Part shown: positions 30,122 to 39,093 of the stretch, piece after piece | Layout: each line of letters opens with the position of its first letter | How positions within the stretch are numbered: position 1 is the first letter of the stretch | Assembly (NCBI RefSeq): GCF_018531495.1 | Contig: NZ_JAHDTI010000011.1 | Location: forward strand, 310,001-374,000 | Length of the DNA: 64,000 nucleotides | Source: Nonomuraea sediminis | GTDB lineage: Bacteria; Actinomycetota; Actinomycetes; Streptosporangiales; Streptosporangiaceae | Direction of reading: 5' to 3' | Translations under genes and position numbers: made by a program | Notes under the pieces: model-generated | Told to the model about the DNA's origin: nothing | The model's input: only the letters and a program-made list of their open reading frames with translations | Databases searched by the model: none

Positions 30122-31669
30122 ATGATCACCCGGCGTTCTCTCTTCGCCGGGGGCGCGAGCATGGGCATCGCCGCCGCACTGGGTGCCGCAGCACCCGTGC
30201 GGGCGGCGGTCCGCCGTGCCCCCCTGTCCGATGTGTTCCAGTTAGGCATCGCCTCCGGCGAACCCACCCCCGACGGCGTGGTCCTGTGGACGCGCCTGGC
30301 CATGGACCCGCTGGCGCCCGACGGCCTGGGCGGCATGCCCGACCGGCCGGTCCCCGTCGAATGGCAGCTGGCCAAGGACGACGGCTTCCGGCACGTGGTA
30401 CGGCGCGGCGTCGAGCTCGCCAGACCCCAGGAGGCGCACAGCGTCCACGTGGAGGTCGACCACCTCGACCCCGGCGCCGAGTACTTCTACCGTTTCCGCG
30501 TCGGCACCGAGATCTCCCCGGCCGGCCGTACGCTGACCGCGCCTGCGGCGGGGACGGCGAGCCGCGCGCTCAACCTGGCCTTCACCTCCTGCGCCGACTG
30601 GCAGACCGGCTGGTTCACCGCCTACCGCAGGATGGCCGAGGACCACCCGGACCTGATCGCCTTCCTCGGCGACTACTACTACGAGTACGGCGACTACAAG
30701 TACCCGGTGCGCGACCAGGCCGGCGGGGAGTGCTTCGACCTGGCCGGATACCGCTTACGCCAGGCCCAGCACAAGTCCGACCCCGACCTGCAGCAGGCCC
30801 ACGCCGTCGCCCCGTGGGTGGTGGTCTGGGACGACCACGACATCGAGAACGCCTGGGCCGGTGACGTGCCCGAGCAGCCCGACCCGCCCTTCCTGCCCCG
30901 CCGCGCGGCCGCCTTCCAGGCCTACTACGAGAACATGCCGCTGCGCCGCGCCCAGCGCCCCGACGGCTGGTCGATGAAGCTGTACCGCAGCCTCCGCTGG
31001 GGCTCGGTGGCCAACCTGCACCTGCTCGACACCCGCCAGTACCGCGACCTGTACGCCTGCACCGGCACCAGCACCACCGTCGGCCCCGACTGCACGCAGC
31101 GCCTCGACCCCAACCGCACGATCATGGGCAAGGAGCAGGAGGCCTGGCTCTTCGACGAACTGCGCCGCTCCACCGCCACCTGGGACGTCATCGGCCAGCA
31201 GGTGTTCATGATGGAGATGGACTGGGTCAACGGCGAGCAGAAGGGCTACTCCAACGAGGGCTGGGACGGCTACGTCGGCTCCCGCAACCGCCTGGCCGCC
31301 ACCATCGACGAGGCCAAGCGCAACGCCGTCGTCCTGACCGGCGACGTGCACTCCCACTGGGCGGGCGAGCTCAAGCGCGACCACCAGGACCCCGCCTCCA
31401 AGCCGGTCGCCGTCGAACTGGTCACCACCTCGATCACCAGCGCGGGCAACGGCCTGGACGAGTACCCCAACACCCGCCAGCTCCTCGCCGAGAACCCGCA
31501 CGTCAAGTTCTTCAACGGCCGCCGCGGCTACGTCAACGCCAAGATCAGCCAGAGCGAGATGAAGGTCGACTTCCGCTCGCTCGCCGTCGTCACCCAGCCG
31601 CACTACCCGGCCTACACCTCCGGCTCGTTCGTCGTCGAGCCCGGCAACCCCACGCTGAACCCAGCCTGA
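30122..31669 (+). CDS. phoD: PhoD-type alkaline phosphatase/phosphodiesterase, Tat-exported
   Basis: 515 residues. Twin-arginine signal ITRRSLFAGGASMG at the N-terminus, then an N-terminal beta domain (GIASGEPTPDGVVLWTRL) and the PhoD catalytic core with metal-binding motifs FTSCADWQ, FLGDYYYEYGDY, VWDDHDIENAW and LTGDVHSHWAG. PhoD enzymes are secreted Ca/Fe phosphodiesterases; the Bacillus enzyme attacks wall teichoic acid. It lies within the sugar operon, 14 bp after the binding protein gene, which is unusual and suggests a phosphodiester-linked glycan as substrate. Confidence 0.92.
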   Translation: MITRRSLFAGGASMGIAAALGAAAPVRAAVRRAPLSDVFQLGIASGEPTPDGVVLWTRLAMDPLAPDGLGGMPDRPVPVEWQLAKDDGFRHVVRRGVELARPQEAHSVHVEVDHLDPGAEYFYRFRVGTEISPAGRTLTAPAAGTASRALNLAFTSCADWQTGWFTAYRRMAEDHPDLIAFLGDYYYEYGDYKYPVRDQAGGECFDLAGYRLRQAQHKSDPDLQQAHAVAPWVVVWDDHDIENAWAGDVPEQPDPPFLPRRAAAFQAYYENMPLRRAQRPDGWSMKLYRSLRWGSVANLHLLDTRQYRDLYACTGTSTTVGPDCTQRLDPNRTIMGKEQEAWLFDELRRSTATWDVIGQQVFMMEMDWVNGEQKGYSNEGWDGYVGSRNRLAATIDEAKRNAVVLTGDVHSHWAGELKRDHQDPASKPVAVELVTTSITSAGNGLDEYPNTRQLLAENPHVKFFNGRRGYVNAKISQSEMKVDFRSLAVVTQPHYPAYTSGSFVVEPGNPTLNPA

Positions 31670-31680
31670 CGGGAACTCCG

Positions 31681-33636
31681 ATGCGCAAGCTTCTGGCCGC
31701 CCTCACGGTGGCGGTCCTGCTGGTCATGCCCTTATCCAGCGCCAACGCGGCCCCGCCGCCCGTCGACACCCCGCCGATGGGCTGGAGCAGCCGCGCCCTG
31801 GGCTGCTCCGTCTCCGAGACCTCGGTACGGCAGGCCGCCGACAACCTGGCCCCGCTCGCCCAGGCCGGATACCGCTACGTCATCCTCGACGGCTGCTGGC
31901 AGGGCCCCGACGGCAACGCCGACCCAGCCCGCTTCCCCGCCGGCGTCAAGGCGCTGGCCGACTACGTCCACGCCAAGGGACTCAAGCTCGGCCTCAGCCT
32001 GTCGGCCGGCACCAAGGCCTGCGCGGGCGCCGGCCGCGGCTCCTACAAGCACGAGGCCGACGACGCCGCCATGGTCCGCGGCTGGGGCGTCGACTACGTC
32101 AAGTACGACTGGTGCGCCATCCCCACCGCCGACTTCCCAGGCAAGGGCACCCGCGACATCGCCCAGACGCTCTACCCGCCGATGCGCCAGGCCCTCGGCG
32201 ACTCGATCGCCTTCGCCATGAACAACGAGGAAGGCAGCACGGTGCCGTGGCTGTGGGGCAAGGACGTGGCCACCACCTGGCGCACGAACCTGGTCACCCG
32301 CCCGATCGCCGACACCTACGCCGGCATGCTGAGCGTCTGGGAGACCACGATGCTCCGCGTCGACCACGCGGGCAAGGGCTCCTGGGCCGACCCCGACCTC
32401 ATCCAGGCCGGGCTCGGCGGCATGACCGAGGCCGAGTACCGCACCCAGCTCAGCCTCTGGGCCGTCGCCGCGGCCCCGCTCATCCTGCAGGCCGACCCGG
32501 CCAAGGCGCCCGCCCCGATCGTGGCCAACCCCAAGGTCGTCGCCGTCGACCAGGACAAGCTCGGCGCGATGGGCCGCTTCGCCCAGACCGACGGCTGGTA
32601 CCACGTGATCACCAAGCCGCTGGAGAACGGCGACCTGGCCGTCGTGCTCTACAACGAGAGCGACCGGCAGACCACGATCTCGGTCAAGGCGAGCCGGTTG
32701 AAGCTGCCCGACGCCTCCCGCTACCGGGTCGAGGACCTGTGGACCGGCGCCGTCTGGTCCACCAAGGGCGACCTGTCGGCCGCCGTGCCCGGGCACGGCA
32801 GCGTCATGTACCGCCTCAGCCCGAGCCGCGAGCACGCCGCGCCGCTGGTCTCCTTCGACCTCGACCCGGCCAGGTTCCTCGGCGACAACCGGCCCTCGGT
32901 GTTCGAACCGGGCAAGCAGGCCGAGGTCGCGGCCACGGTCACCAACACCGGTGGCACCGAACGGCTGCGCGACGTCGCGGTGACGCTCGCCGTACCCGAG
33001 GGGTGGACGGCCACGCCGCGCACCGGCACCACCACGCGCGGACTGGACGCGGGGGAGACCTTCACCGCCAGGTGGGCCGTCACCGCGCCCGCCGGGGCCG
33101 AGCAGAAGGCCTACGACCTGACCGGTACGGTCACCGCCGCCGGAGGCGTCAAGCTCGGCGGGGCCGCGGTCGCCAGGGTCGCCCAGGGACCCGGGCCGGG
33201 CAGGTCGTCCATCAGCGACCTGACGTGGACCAAGTCCGCCAACTACTGGGGACCGGTCGAGCGCGACCAGAGCGTCGGCGGCAAGGGCCAGAACGACGGC
33301 CTCCCCCTGACCATCGGCGGCGTCAAGTACGCCAAGGGGCTCGGCACCCACGCGCCCGCCGAGATCGAGTTCTACGCCGGGGGCCGCTGCTCGGCCGTCG
33401 AGTTCCAGGGCGGGGTCGACGACGAGGTCGGCGACGCCGGCTCCGTGGACCTCGAGGTCTGGGCCGACGGCGGCCGCGCCGCGCACTCCGGCATCCTCAC
33501 CGGCGCCCAGCCGGCCAAGAAGGTCACCGCCGACGTCACCGGCGCCCGCTACGTGCGGCTCGTCGTGACCAACGGCGGCGACAACGCCACATCCGACCAC
33601 GCCGACTTCGGCGAGGCGGCCATCACCTGCTCCTAG
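31681..33636 (+). CDS. Secreted GH27 alpha-galactosidase with NEW3 and NPCBM modules
   Basis: 651 residues. Sec signal peptide (about residues 1-23, ending SSANA-AP). GH27 barrel: DTPPMGWSSRALGCSVSE, ILDGCWQ, nucleophile Asp in VDYVKYDWC (about residue 143) and acid/base Asp in SWADPDLIQAG (about residue 238). A beta domain follows, then a NEW3-type module (about 395-500, FEPGKQAEVAATVTNTGG) and a C-terminal NPCBM carbohydrate-binding module (about 515-650, GLGTHAPAEIEFYAGG; GARYVRLVVTNGGDN). It releases terminal alpha-galactose from extracellular glycans, supplying the importer. Another GH27 specificity (alpha-N-acetylgalactosaminidase) is possible. Confidence 0.9.
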   Translation: MRKLLAALTVAVLLVMPLSSANAAPPPVDTPPMGWSSRALGCSVSETSVRQAADNLAPLAQAGYRYVILDGCWQGPDGNADPARFPAGVKALADYVHAKGLKLGLSLSAGTKACAGAGRGSYKHEADDAAMVRGWGVDYVKYDWCAIPTADFPGKGTRDIAQTLYPPMRQALGDSIAFAMNNEEGSTVPWLWGKDVATTWRTNLVTRPIADTYAGMLSVWETTMLRVDHAGKGSWADPDLIQAGLGGMTEAEYRTQLSLWAVAAAPLILQADPAKAPAPIVANPKVVAVDQDKLGAMGRFAQTDGWYHVITKPLENGDLAVVLYNESDRQTTISVKASRLKLPDASRYRVEDLWTGAVWSTKGDLSAAVPGHGSVMYRLSPSREHAAPLVSFDLDPARFLGDNRPSVFEPGKQAEVAATVTNTGGTERLRDVAVTLAVPEGWTATPRTGTTTRGLDAGETFTARWAVTAPAGAEQKAYDLTGTVTAAGGVKLGGAAVARVAQGPGPGRSSISDLTWTKSANYWGPVERDQSVGGKGQNDGLPLTIGGVKYAKGLGTHAPAEIEFYAGGRCSAVEFQGGVDDEVGDAGSVDLEVWADGGRAAHSGILTGAQPAKKVTADVTGARYVRLVVTNGGDNATSDHADFGEAAITCS

Positions 33637-33647
33637 GAGGCCCGTTG

Positions 33648-35255
33648 ATGATCGTTCCCAAGCCCGCGCGGTTCGAGTCCCGCCTCGGCCGCTTCGTCCT
33701 CGACAGGGAGACCGCGCTCGCCGCCGATCCCGCGCTCGGCGAGGTGGCGGCCTGGCTGCGGGGCGAGCTGTCGCCCGTCACCGGCGGCCAGCTGCTCCCC
33801 GGCAGGCCGGGCCCGGGAACGATCACCTTGGGGCTGGACGACCTGGCGCCCGAGGCCTACCGGCTCACCGTTGGCCCCGACGGCATCGAGATCGACGCCG
33901 GCGGGCCCGCGGGCGCCTTCTACGGTGCGATGACGCTGCGGCAGCTCATGCCCGCCGCCGCGTTCCGCAGGGCCGCGGCGGGCGGCCCGCTGGAGGTGCC
34001 GGCCGTACACATGGAGGACGCGCCGCGCTTCGGCTGGCGCGGCGCGATCCTCGACGTGGCCAGGCACTTCATGACCAAGGCCGACCTGCTGCGTTTCATC
34101 GACCTGATGGCCGTGCACAAGCTGAACGTGCTGCACCTGCACCTGAGCGACGACCAGGGCTGGCGCGTCGAGATCAAGCGCTACCCGCGCCTGACCGAGG
34201 TCGGCTCCTGGCGCAAGGAGAGCCAGGTCGGCTGGATGGGGGAGATGGACGGCCGCCCGCACGGCGGCTACTACACCCAGGACGACGTCCGCGAGATCGT
34301 CGCCTACGCCGCCCGCCGCCACATCCGCGTGGTGCCCGAGATCGACCTGCCCGGCCACACCCAGGCCGCCATCGCCGCCTACCCTGAGCTGGGCAACCTC
34401 GACACGCCGATCGAGGTGAGCGGCACCTGGGGGATCGGCTCCAACGTGCTCAACGTCGAGGACGACACCATCGCCTTCTTCAAGAACGTGCTCGACGAGG
34501 TGCTCGAGCTGTTCCCCAGCCCGTACGTGTGCGTGGGCGGCGACGAGTGCCCCAAGGACCAGTGGCGCACCAGCCCGTCCGCCCAGCGGCGCATCCGCGA
34601 ACTCGGCCTGCGCGACGAGGACGAGCTGCAGAGCTGGTTCATCCACCAGTTCGACGACTACCTGGCCGGGCGCGGCCGCCGCCTGGTCGGCTGGGACGAG
34701 ATCCTCGAGGGCGGCCTGGCGCCCGGCGCGGTCGTCGCCTCCTGGCGGGCCGACCTGGGCGCGGTCGCCGCCGCCCGCTCCGGCCACGACGTGATCAACT
34801 GCGCCAACACCTCCGTCTACTTCGACTACCGGCAGAGCGAGCGCGACGACGAGCCCGTCCCCTTCGGCGTCGTGCTCACCCTCGACGACGTCTACGCCTT
34901 CGAACCGATCCCCGCGGAACTGCGCGGCGATCCTGCGGCCGCGCACGTCCTGGGCGCGCAGTGCGGCATCTGGACCGAGCTGATCGACTCCAACCGGCGC
35001 ATCGACTACATGGCCTTCCCCCGCCTGGCCGCCTTCGCCGAGACCGTCTGGTCAGGCCCCGAACGCGACCTGCCGGACTTCCGCGCCCGCCTGGCCGCCC
35101 ACCTGTCCCGGCTGGACGCGCTCGGCGTCGAGTACCGCCGCGAATCCGGCCCGCTGCCCTGGCAGACCAGGCCCGGAGTACCGGGCCGCCCCGAGGACCC
35201 GGACGCCTGGCAGGCCACGATCGACGCCTGGACCAGCAACCTGCGGAACGCCTGA
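33648..35255 (+). CDS. GH20 beta-N-acetylhexosaminidase
   Basis: 535 residues from an ATG at 33648, 7 bases after GGAGG. N-terminal GH20b domain, then the catalytic barrel: RFGWRGAILDVARHFM, LHLSDDQGWRVEI, PEIDLPGHTQAAI and the catalytic pair Asp-Glu in VCVGGDECPKDQW (about residues 300-302), which acts by substrate-assisted catalysis on GlcNAc or GalNAc ends. No signal peptide is seen, so it probably acts inside the cell on imported oligosaccharides. The stop is followed by the next start with a 1-base overlap (TGATG). Confidence 0.92.
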   Translation: MIVPKPARFESRLGRFVLDRETALAADPALGEVAAWLRGELSPVTGGQLLPGRPGPGTITLGLDDLAPEAYRLTVGPDGIEIDAGGPAGAFYGAMTLRQLMPAAAFRRAAAGGPLEVPAVHMEDAPRFGWRGAILDVARHFMTKADLLRFIDLMAVHKLNVLHLHLSDDQGWRVEIKRYPRLTEVGSWRKESQVGWMGEMDGRPHGGYYTQDDVREIVAYAARRHIRVVPEIDLPGHTQAAIAAYPELGNLDTPIEVSGTWGIGSNVLNVEDDTIAFFKNVLDEVLELFPSPYVCVGGDECPKDQWRTSPSAQRRIRELGLRDEDELQSWFIHQFDDYLAGRGRRLVGWDEILEGGLAPGAVVASWRADLGAVAAARSGHDVINCANTSVYFDYRQSERDDEPVPFGVVLTLDDVYAFEPIPAELRGDPAAAHVLGAQCGIWTELIDSNRRIDYMAFPRLAAFAETVWSGPERDLPDFRARLAAHLSRLDALGVEYRRESGPLPWQTRPGVPGRPEDPDAWQATIDAWTSNLRNA

Positions 35256-35893
35256 TGATCCTCGACTGGCCCGGCTGCCAGAACGCCCGCGACCTGGGAA
35301 GTGGCAGGATCCGCCGCGGCGCCCTCGTCCGCTCGGGCAGGCCGGGACGCGACACCGTGGAAGCGATCTTCGCCCACGGCGTCACTCGCGTCCTCGACCT
35401 GCGCCTGGCCGCGGAGACCGACGACGACCCCAGCCCGCTGGCCGGACACCCGGCCTACCGCAACCTGTCGGTGCTGCGCGCCGAGGACACCCTGCTGCAG
35501 GCGATGGGCGACACGCTGCCCGCCATCTACCGGGCCGTCCTCGACCGCGGCCAGGTCAACCTGGCCGCCGTGCTCGGCGCCGTCGCGCGGGCTCCGGAAG
35601 GCGGGGTGCTGGTCCACTGCCACCAGGGCAAGGATCGCACCGGCCTGGTCGTGGCGCTGGCACTGGCCCTGGCGGGCGTGCCGGAGCAGGAGATCGCCGC
35701 CGACTACGCCCTCACGGCCCGCCACGTGCCGCCCGGCCAGACCTGGATGCTCGACCAGATCACCGCCGCCACGATGCTGGCCACCCTGGCCTACCTGCGC
35801 GAGCGGTACGGCGGGGCCGAGCCGTACCTGCTGGACGGCGGGCTGGGACCCGAGGAGGTCGCGCTGGTGCGCGCCCGGCTGACGGCGCCCTAG
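35255..35893 (+). CDS. Tyrosine-phosphatase-family protein
   Basis: 212 residues from an ATG at 35255. It opens with NARDLGSGRIRRGALVRSG, typical of the tyrosine-phosphatase-like family (PTP, DUF-type) of actinomycetes, and has the active-site loop VHCHQGKDRTG, a perfect CX5R motif, near residue 126. It could dephosphorylate a sugar phosphate released by the operon or a protein. It is translationally coupled to the GH20 gene, so a role in the same glycan pathway is plausible. Confidence 0.88.
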   Translation: MILDWPGCQNARDLGSGRIRRGALVRSGRPGRDTVEAIFAHGVTRVLDLRLAAETDDDPSPLAGHPAYRNLSVLRAEDTLLQAMGDTLPAIYRAVLDRGQVNLAAVLGAVARAPEGGVLVHCHQGKDRTGLVVALALALAGVPEQEIAADYALTARHVPPGQTWMLDQITAATMLATLAYLRERYGGAEPYLLDGGLGPEEVALVRARLTAP

Positions 35894-36393
35894 AGGTCGA
35901 TGGGGCCGCCGCTGCGCCAGTACAAGCCGTCGCCGCGGGACAGCAGGTCCTCGTCGATCAGGTACCGGCGCAGCGCGGCGTAGTCGTCGTGGAAGGCGCG
36001 CAGCGCCACGTTCACGTCCTTCTCCGAATAGCGGACGCCGGGCTCGAACACCCGCGAGATGTAGCGCAGGACCACCAGCCGCTTCTCGCGCTTCATCGGC
36101 ATGCTGGCCAGCCGCCCGTCCACCAGGAACGTGCGCAGCAGCCGCTCCTCGGGGTCGAGCTCGGCCGCCGGCTCCGCGCTTTCCTTGAGCAGCTCACGGA
36201 AGCGCTCCGGCCGCGCCCGCCACCCGCCCTCGTCCTGTACGGCCAGGCCGCCCCCGGCCAGCTTGGCCAGCGCCTTCTGCGACAGCCCGTCGCCCGTGCC
36301 GCCCAGCACCAGCCGGGCGAACGCCTCGCGGGTGTCGTCCTGGTAGAGCAGGCCCAGAACCTGCCGGATGTCTTGCGCGCTCACCCTTACCAT
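35890..36393 (-). CDS. DUF2087-domain protein, probable transcriptional regulator
   Basis: 167 residues. The C-terminal half matches the DUF2087 pattern (SMPMKREKRLVVLRYISRVFEPG, EKDVNVALRAFHDDYAALRRYLIDEDLL), a helical wing-like region. The N-terminal half (DIRQVLGLLYQDDTREAFARLVLGG, LSQKALAKLAGGGL) looks like a helix-turn-helix. Together they suggest a small DNA-binding protein, but no target is known. It converges on the phosphatase gene with a 4-bp overlap of stop codons. Confidence 0.75.
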   Translation of the reverse strand: MVRVSAQDIRQVLGLLYQDDTREAFARLVLGGTGDGLSQKALAKLAGGGLAVQDEGGWRARPERFRELLKESAEPAAELDPEERLLRTFLVDGRLASMPMKREKRLVVLRYISRVFEPGVRYSEKDVNVALRAFHDDYAALRRYLIDEDLLSRGDGLYWRSGGPIDL

Positions 36394-36401
36394 TTTGACC
36401 C

Positions 36402-36959
36402 ATGATCAACCTGTTACTGCTCGCGACCGCCGTGACGACCGCGATCCCCAACGGCTTCCTGCTCTACGAGCAGGCCGCCGCCAAGAAGGACCGCGACCCG
36501 CAGACCACCTGGGCCGTCAGCCGCGGCAAGGGCGCCAAGCTCGTGGTCAACCCGTGCGACAAGGCCGCACTCGGGCAGGCGGGACGCGCCGCGGCCAAGA
36601 CGATCACCTACACGGCGGTGCCCGACTTCTCCAAGTCCGAGCAGGTGGTGCTGTACGCGACCGACGCCGCCGCGGGCCAGGCGATCCAGGCGCTCAAGAC
36701 CGCGGCCAGGAAGTGCTCCACCAAGGACTACCGTTTCTCCTGGCGGGCCGTCTCCCTGGGCGACGAGGCGATCACCGTGACCGGCCAGAACACCCACGGC
36801 GTCGGCGGCGAGCGCGCCGTCGTGGCCCGCCGCGCCGACGCCCTGGTGATCTACACCCAGGCGGGGGAGTGGGGCAAGCCGTCCGCCGCCGACTTCAAAC
36901 GCCAGAGCGCGGACGCCGCCCGGATGCTCACCAAGATCTGCGGCCTGGCCGCCTGCTAG
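36402..36959 (+). CDS. Secreted protein of unknown function
   Basis: 185 residues with an N-terminal hydrophobic stretch (INLLLLATAVTTAIP) that looks like a signal peptide. The remaining part is a small alpha/beta region with cysteines at PCDK, KCST and a C-terminal ICGLAAC, which could form disulfides after export. It recalls the sensor-like domains attached to some mycobacterial kinases (PknH-type), but the resemblance is weak. It is divergent from the DUF2087 gene with 8 bp between starts, so one or both mRNAs may be leaderless. Confidence 0.7.
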   Translation: MINLLLLATAVTTAIPNGFLLYEQAAAKKDRDPQTTWAVSRGKGAKLVVNPCDKAALGQAGRAAAKTITYTAVPDFSKSEQVVLYATDAAAGQAIQALKTAARKCSTKDYRFSWRAVSLGDEAITVTGQNTHGVGGERAVVARRADALVIYTQAGEWGKPSAADFKRQSADAARMLTKICGLAAC

Positions 36960-37813
36960 GCCTTCCCGACCAGGCGCAGGATCTCCTCGATGACCAGGTC
37001 GGGCTGGTCCTGCGGAACCATGTGGCCCGAGCGTTCCGCGACCACGTGGCGGCCCTGCCGCACAGAGGCGACCTGGCGGCGGTGGCTGGCCAGGAGCTGG
37101 GGGTGCAGCCGCTTCTCCAGCTTGCTCGTCCTGCGCCCGCCGGTGATGGCCGTGACGGGCACGTCCGGCAGCGGGGCCGGGGAGTCGCGCAGGCGGGCGA
37201 AGCCCTCCGCCAGAGCGGCGTACTCGGCCCTGGTGGCGCGGATCTCCGACGGGCGGCCCATCTCGGCCAGTGCCACCTCGCCCATCTCCGGCGGGAACAG
37301 CTTGACCAGCCGCCGGATCTCGGCAGGCACGACCTTGACGCCGACGCTGGCGAGCCCGGCCATGGCCGACTGCATGCCGAGGACGACGGCCCGCTGGCCG
37401 CGCCTGTAGTACAGGTCGAGGTCCTCGGCGGCCTGGTCGATCAGCACGAGCCCGGCGACCCGTTCGGGACGCGTGGCCGCGTACAGCCGGATGATGGGCC
37501 CGCCCAGGCTGTGACCGGCCAGGACGTAGGAGTCCGCGCCCAGGTGGTCCAGCAGGTGGTCCAGGTCGTCCACCATGCGCTCCAGGTCGCGGCGGCGCGG
37601 GTCGGGGTCGCTGCCGCCGAGCCCGGCCCTGTCGTAGGCCACGACGCGGGTGTGCCCGGCGATGGCGGGCATCACCAGGGCCCACTCGGTGCGCGAGGCG
37701 CCCAGCCCCGACTCCAGGATGACGACCGGCCTGCCGGAGCCCTGGCTGACGTACTGCAGCCGCCGCCCGTCCGGCAGACGCGCGAACCCGGGCTCACCGA
37801 ACACGTCAGACAT
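36956..37813 (-). CDS. Alpha/beta hydrolase
   Basis: 285 residues. The alpha/beta hydrolase fold is clear: oxyanion region VVILESGLGASRTEW, VVAYDRAGLGGSD, nucleophile elbow AGHSLGGPI with Ser near residue 102, and the late His in ERSGHMVPQDQPD. Substrate unknown. Its start overlaps the MFS gene stop by 8 bp, so the two are co-transcribed, with this gene second. Confidence 0.88.
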   Translation of the reverse strand: MSDVFGEPGFARLPDGRRLQYVSQGSGRPVVILESGLGASRTEWALVMPAIAGHTRVVAYDRAGLGGSDPDPRRRDLERMVDDLDHLLDHLGADSYVLAGHSLGGPIIRLYAATRPERVAGLVLIDQAAEDLDLYYRRGQRAVVLGMQSAMAGLASVGVKVVPAEIRRLVKLFPPEMGEVALAEMGRPSEIRATRAEYAALAEGFARLRDSPAPLPDVPVTAITGGRRTSKLEKRLHPQLLASHRRQVASVRQGRHVVAERSGHMVPQDQPDLVIEEILRLVGKA

Positions 37814-38990
37814 GAACGCTCCGCTCCTCGATCAGATCACTCAGGACGGTACGCGCGGCCGAGGCGATGATCAGCCCGGCGACCAGCCCGGGAACCGCGA
37901 TCGCGGCCGCACCCCACGACTGCCCCACGGCGCTCAGCAGCCCCGCTCCCGCCAGCCCGCCCACCGCAAGCCCGATGCCGAACACGCTGGCCATGTAGCT
38001 GCGCCCGGCGGGCGCGGTCACCGCCACCATGATCAGCGTCATCATCGGGACGATCAGCGGCGTCAGCACCAGCCCCGCGAAGAACCCCGCCATCGCCAGC
38101 GGCAGGCTCGGCGCCACCGCCCCCAGCGCGATCGCCGCACCCGAGCAGGCGATGACGGCCGCGATCACGTACGGCAGGCGGCGCGGATCCCCGCGGAACA
38201 CCCCGTCGAGCCGCCGCCCCAGCGTGATCAGCACCAGGATGGCCGCGGCCGAGCAGCACGCCGTGAACAGGCCGCGCGCGTCGGCCTCGAGCCCCCAGCG
38301 CTGCTTCAGGTTCGTCGACAGGAACGTCGCGGCGGGCACCAGCAGCATGCCGTAGGCGGCGAAGGAGGCGAACACCCGCCGCAGCGTCCGCGAGCGCAGC
38401 AGCCCGCCGCCCGTGGCCGCCTCGAACCTGCCGATCCCCGGGTCCCGCAACCGCAGCGCCGACAGGCAGCCCAGCAGCGACAGCGCGCCCAGCACCGCGT
38501 AGACCGCCCGCCAGTCCAGGGCGAGCCACCCGGCCAGCGCGGACACGGTGAGGGGGCTGAGGATCGCCCCGGCCGGCATCGCCGCGCCGTACAGGGCGAG
38601 CACCCGGCCGCGCACGGCCGGTGGGTAGAGGTCGGCGAGCAGCGGCGCGTGCAGGGCGATCTGGCTCCCGTTGGCCAGGCCGCTGACCAGCAGCAGCGCG
38701 CCCAGCACCCACATGTTCCCGGCGAAGGCCATCGCGAACGTGGCCGCGCTCCACACGATCCCGGTCACGATCGACACGGCTGCCCTGATCGGGCGGCCCC
38801 TGACCAGCGCGGACATCAGGAACGGCGCGGTGCCCACGGCCAGCAGCTGGATCGCCAGCAACGAGGTGAGCGCACCGGCCGAGCCTCCTAACGAGGCCGT
38901 GATGTCGGGAGCGAGCACGCTCAGCGCCTGGTTCACGAACGCGTCGGTGATCGCCAGCATGCCGACGGCGAAGACGGGATAGAGCCTCAT
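37806..38990 (-). CDS. MFS transporter
   Basis: 394 residues if the ATG at 38990 is used; a TTG at 39026 would add 12 residues, and neither has a strong ribosome site. About 12 hydrophobic segments are present, with a short signature-like loop ALVRGRPIRAAVSIVTG after the second segment. The substrate is unknown. Divergent from the PucR regulator, about 100 bp away, which probably controls it and the following hydrolase. Confidence 0.87.
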   Translation of the reverse strand: MRLYPVFAVGMLAITDAFVNQALSVLAPDITASLGGSAGALTSLLAIQLLAVGTAPFLMSALVRGRPIRAAVSIVTGIVWSAATFAMAFAGNMWVLGALLLVSGLANGSQIALHAPLLADLYPPAVRGRVLALYGAAMPAGAILSPLTVSALAGWLALDWRAVYAVLGALSLLGCLSALRLRDPGIGRFEAATGGGLLRSRTLRRVFASFAAYGMLLVPAATFLSTNLKQRWGLEADARGLFTACCSAAAILVLITLGRRLDGVFRGDPRRLPYVIAAVIACSGAAIALGAVAPSLPLAMAGFFAGLVLTPLIVPMMTLIMVAVTAPAGRSYMASVFGIGLAVGGLAGAGLLSAVGQSWGAAAIAVPGLVAGLIIASAARTVLSDLIEERSVHV

Positions 38991-39093
38991 GACGGGCCGC
39001 GGACGATCGGCTTGTGCATGGGCCAACTCTGGATGACGGACAACCCTCCGATCCTTGTCCGATCGGCAAAGGTATGGCCATTACCCTTGGCTG

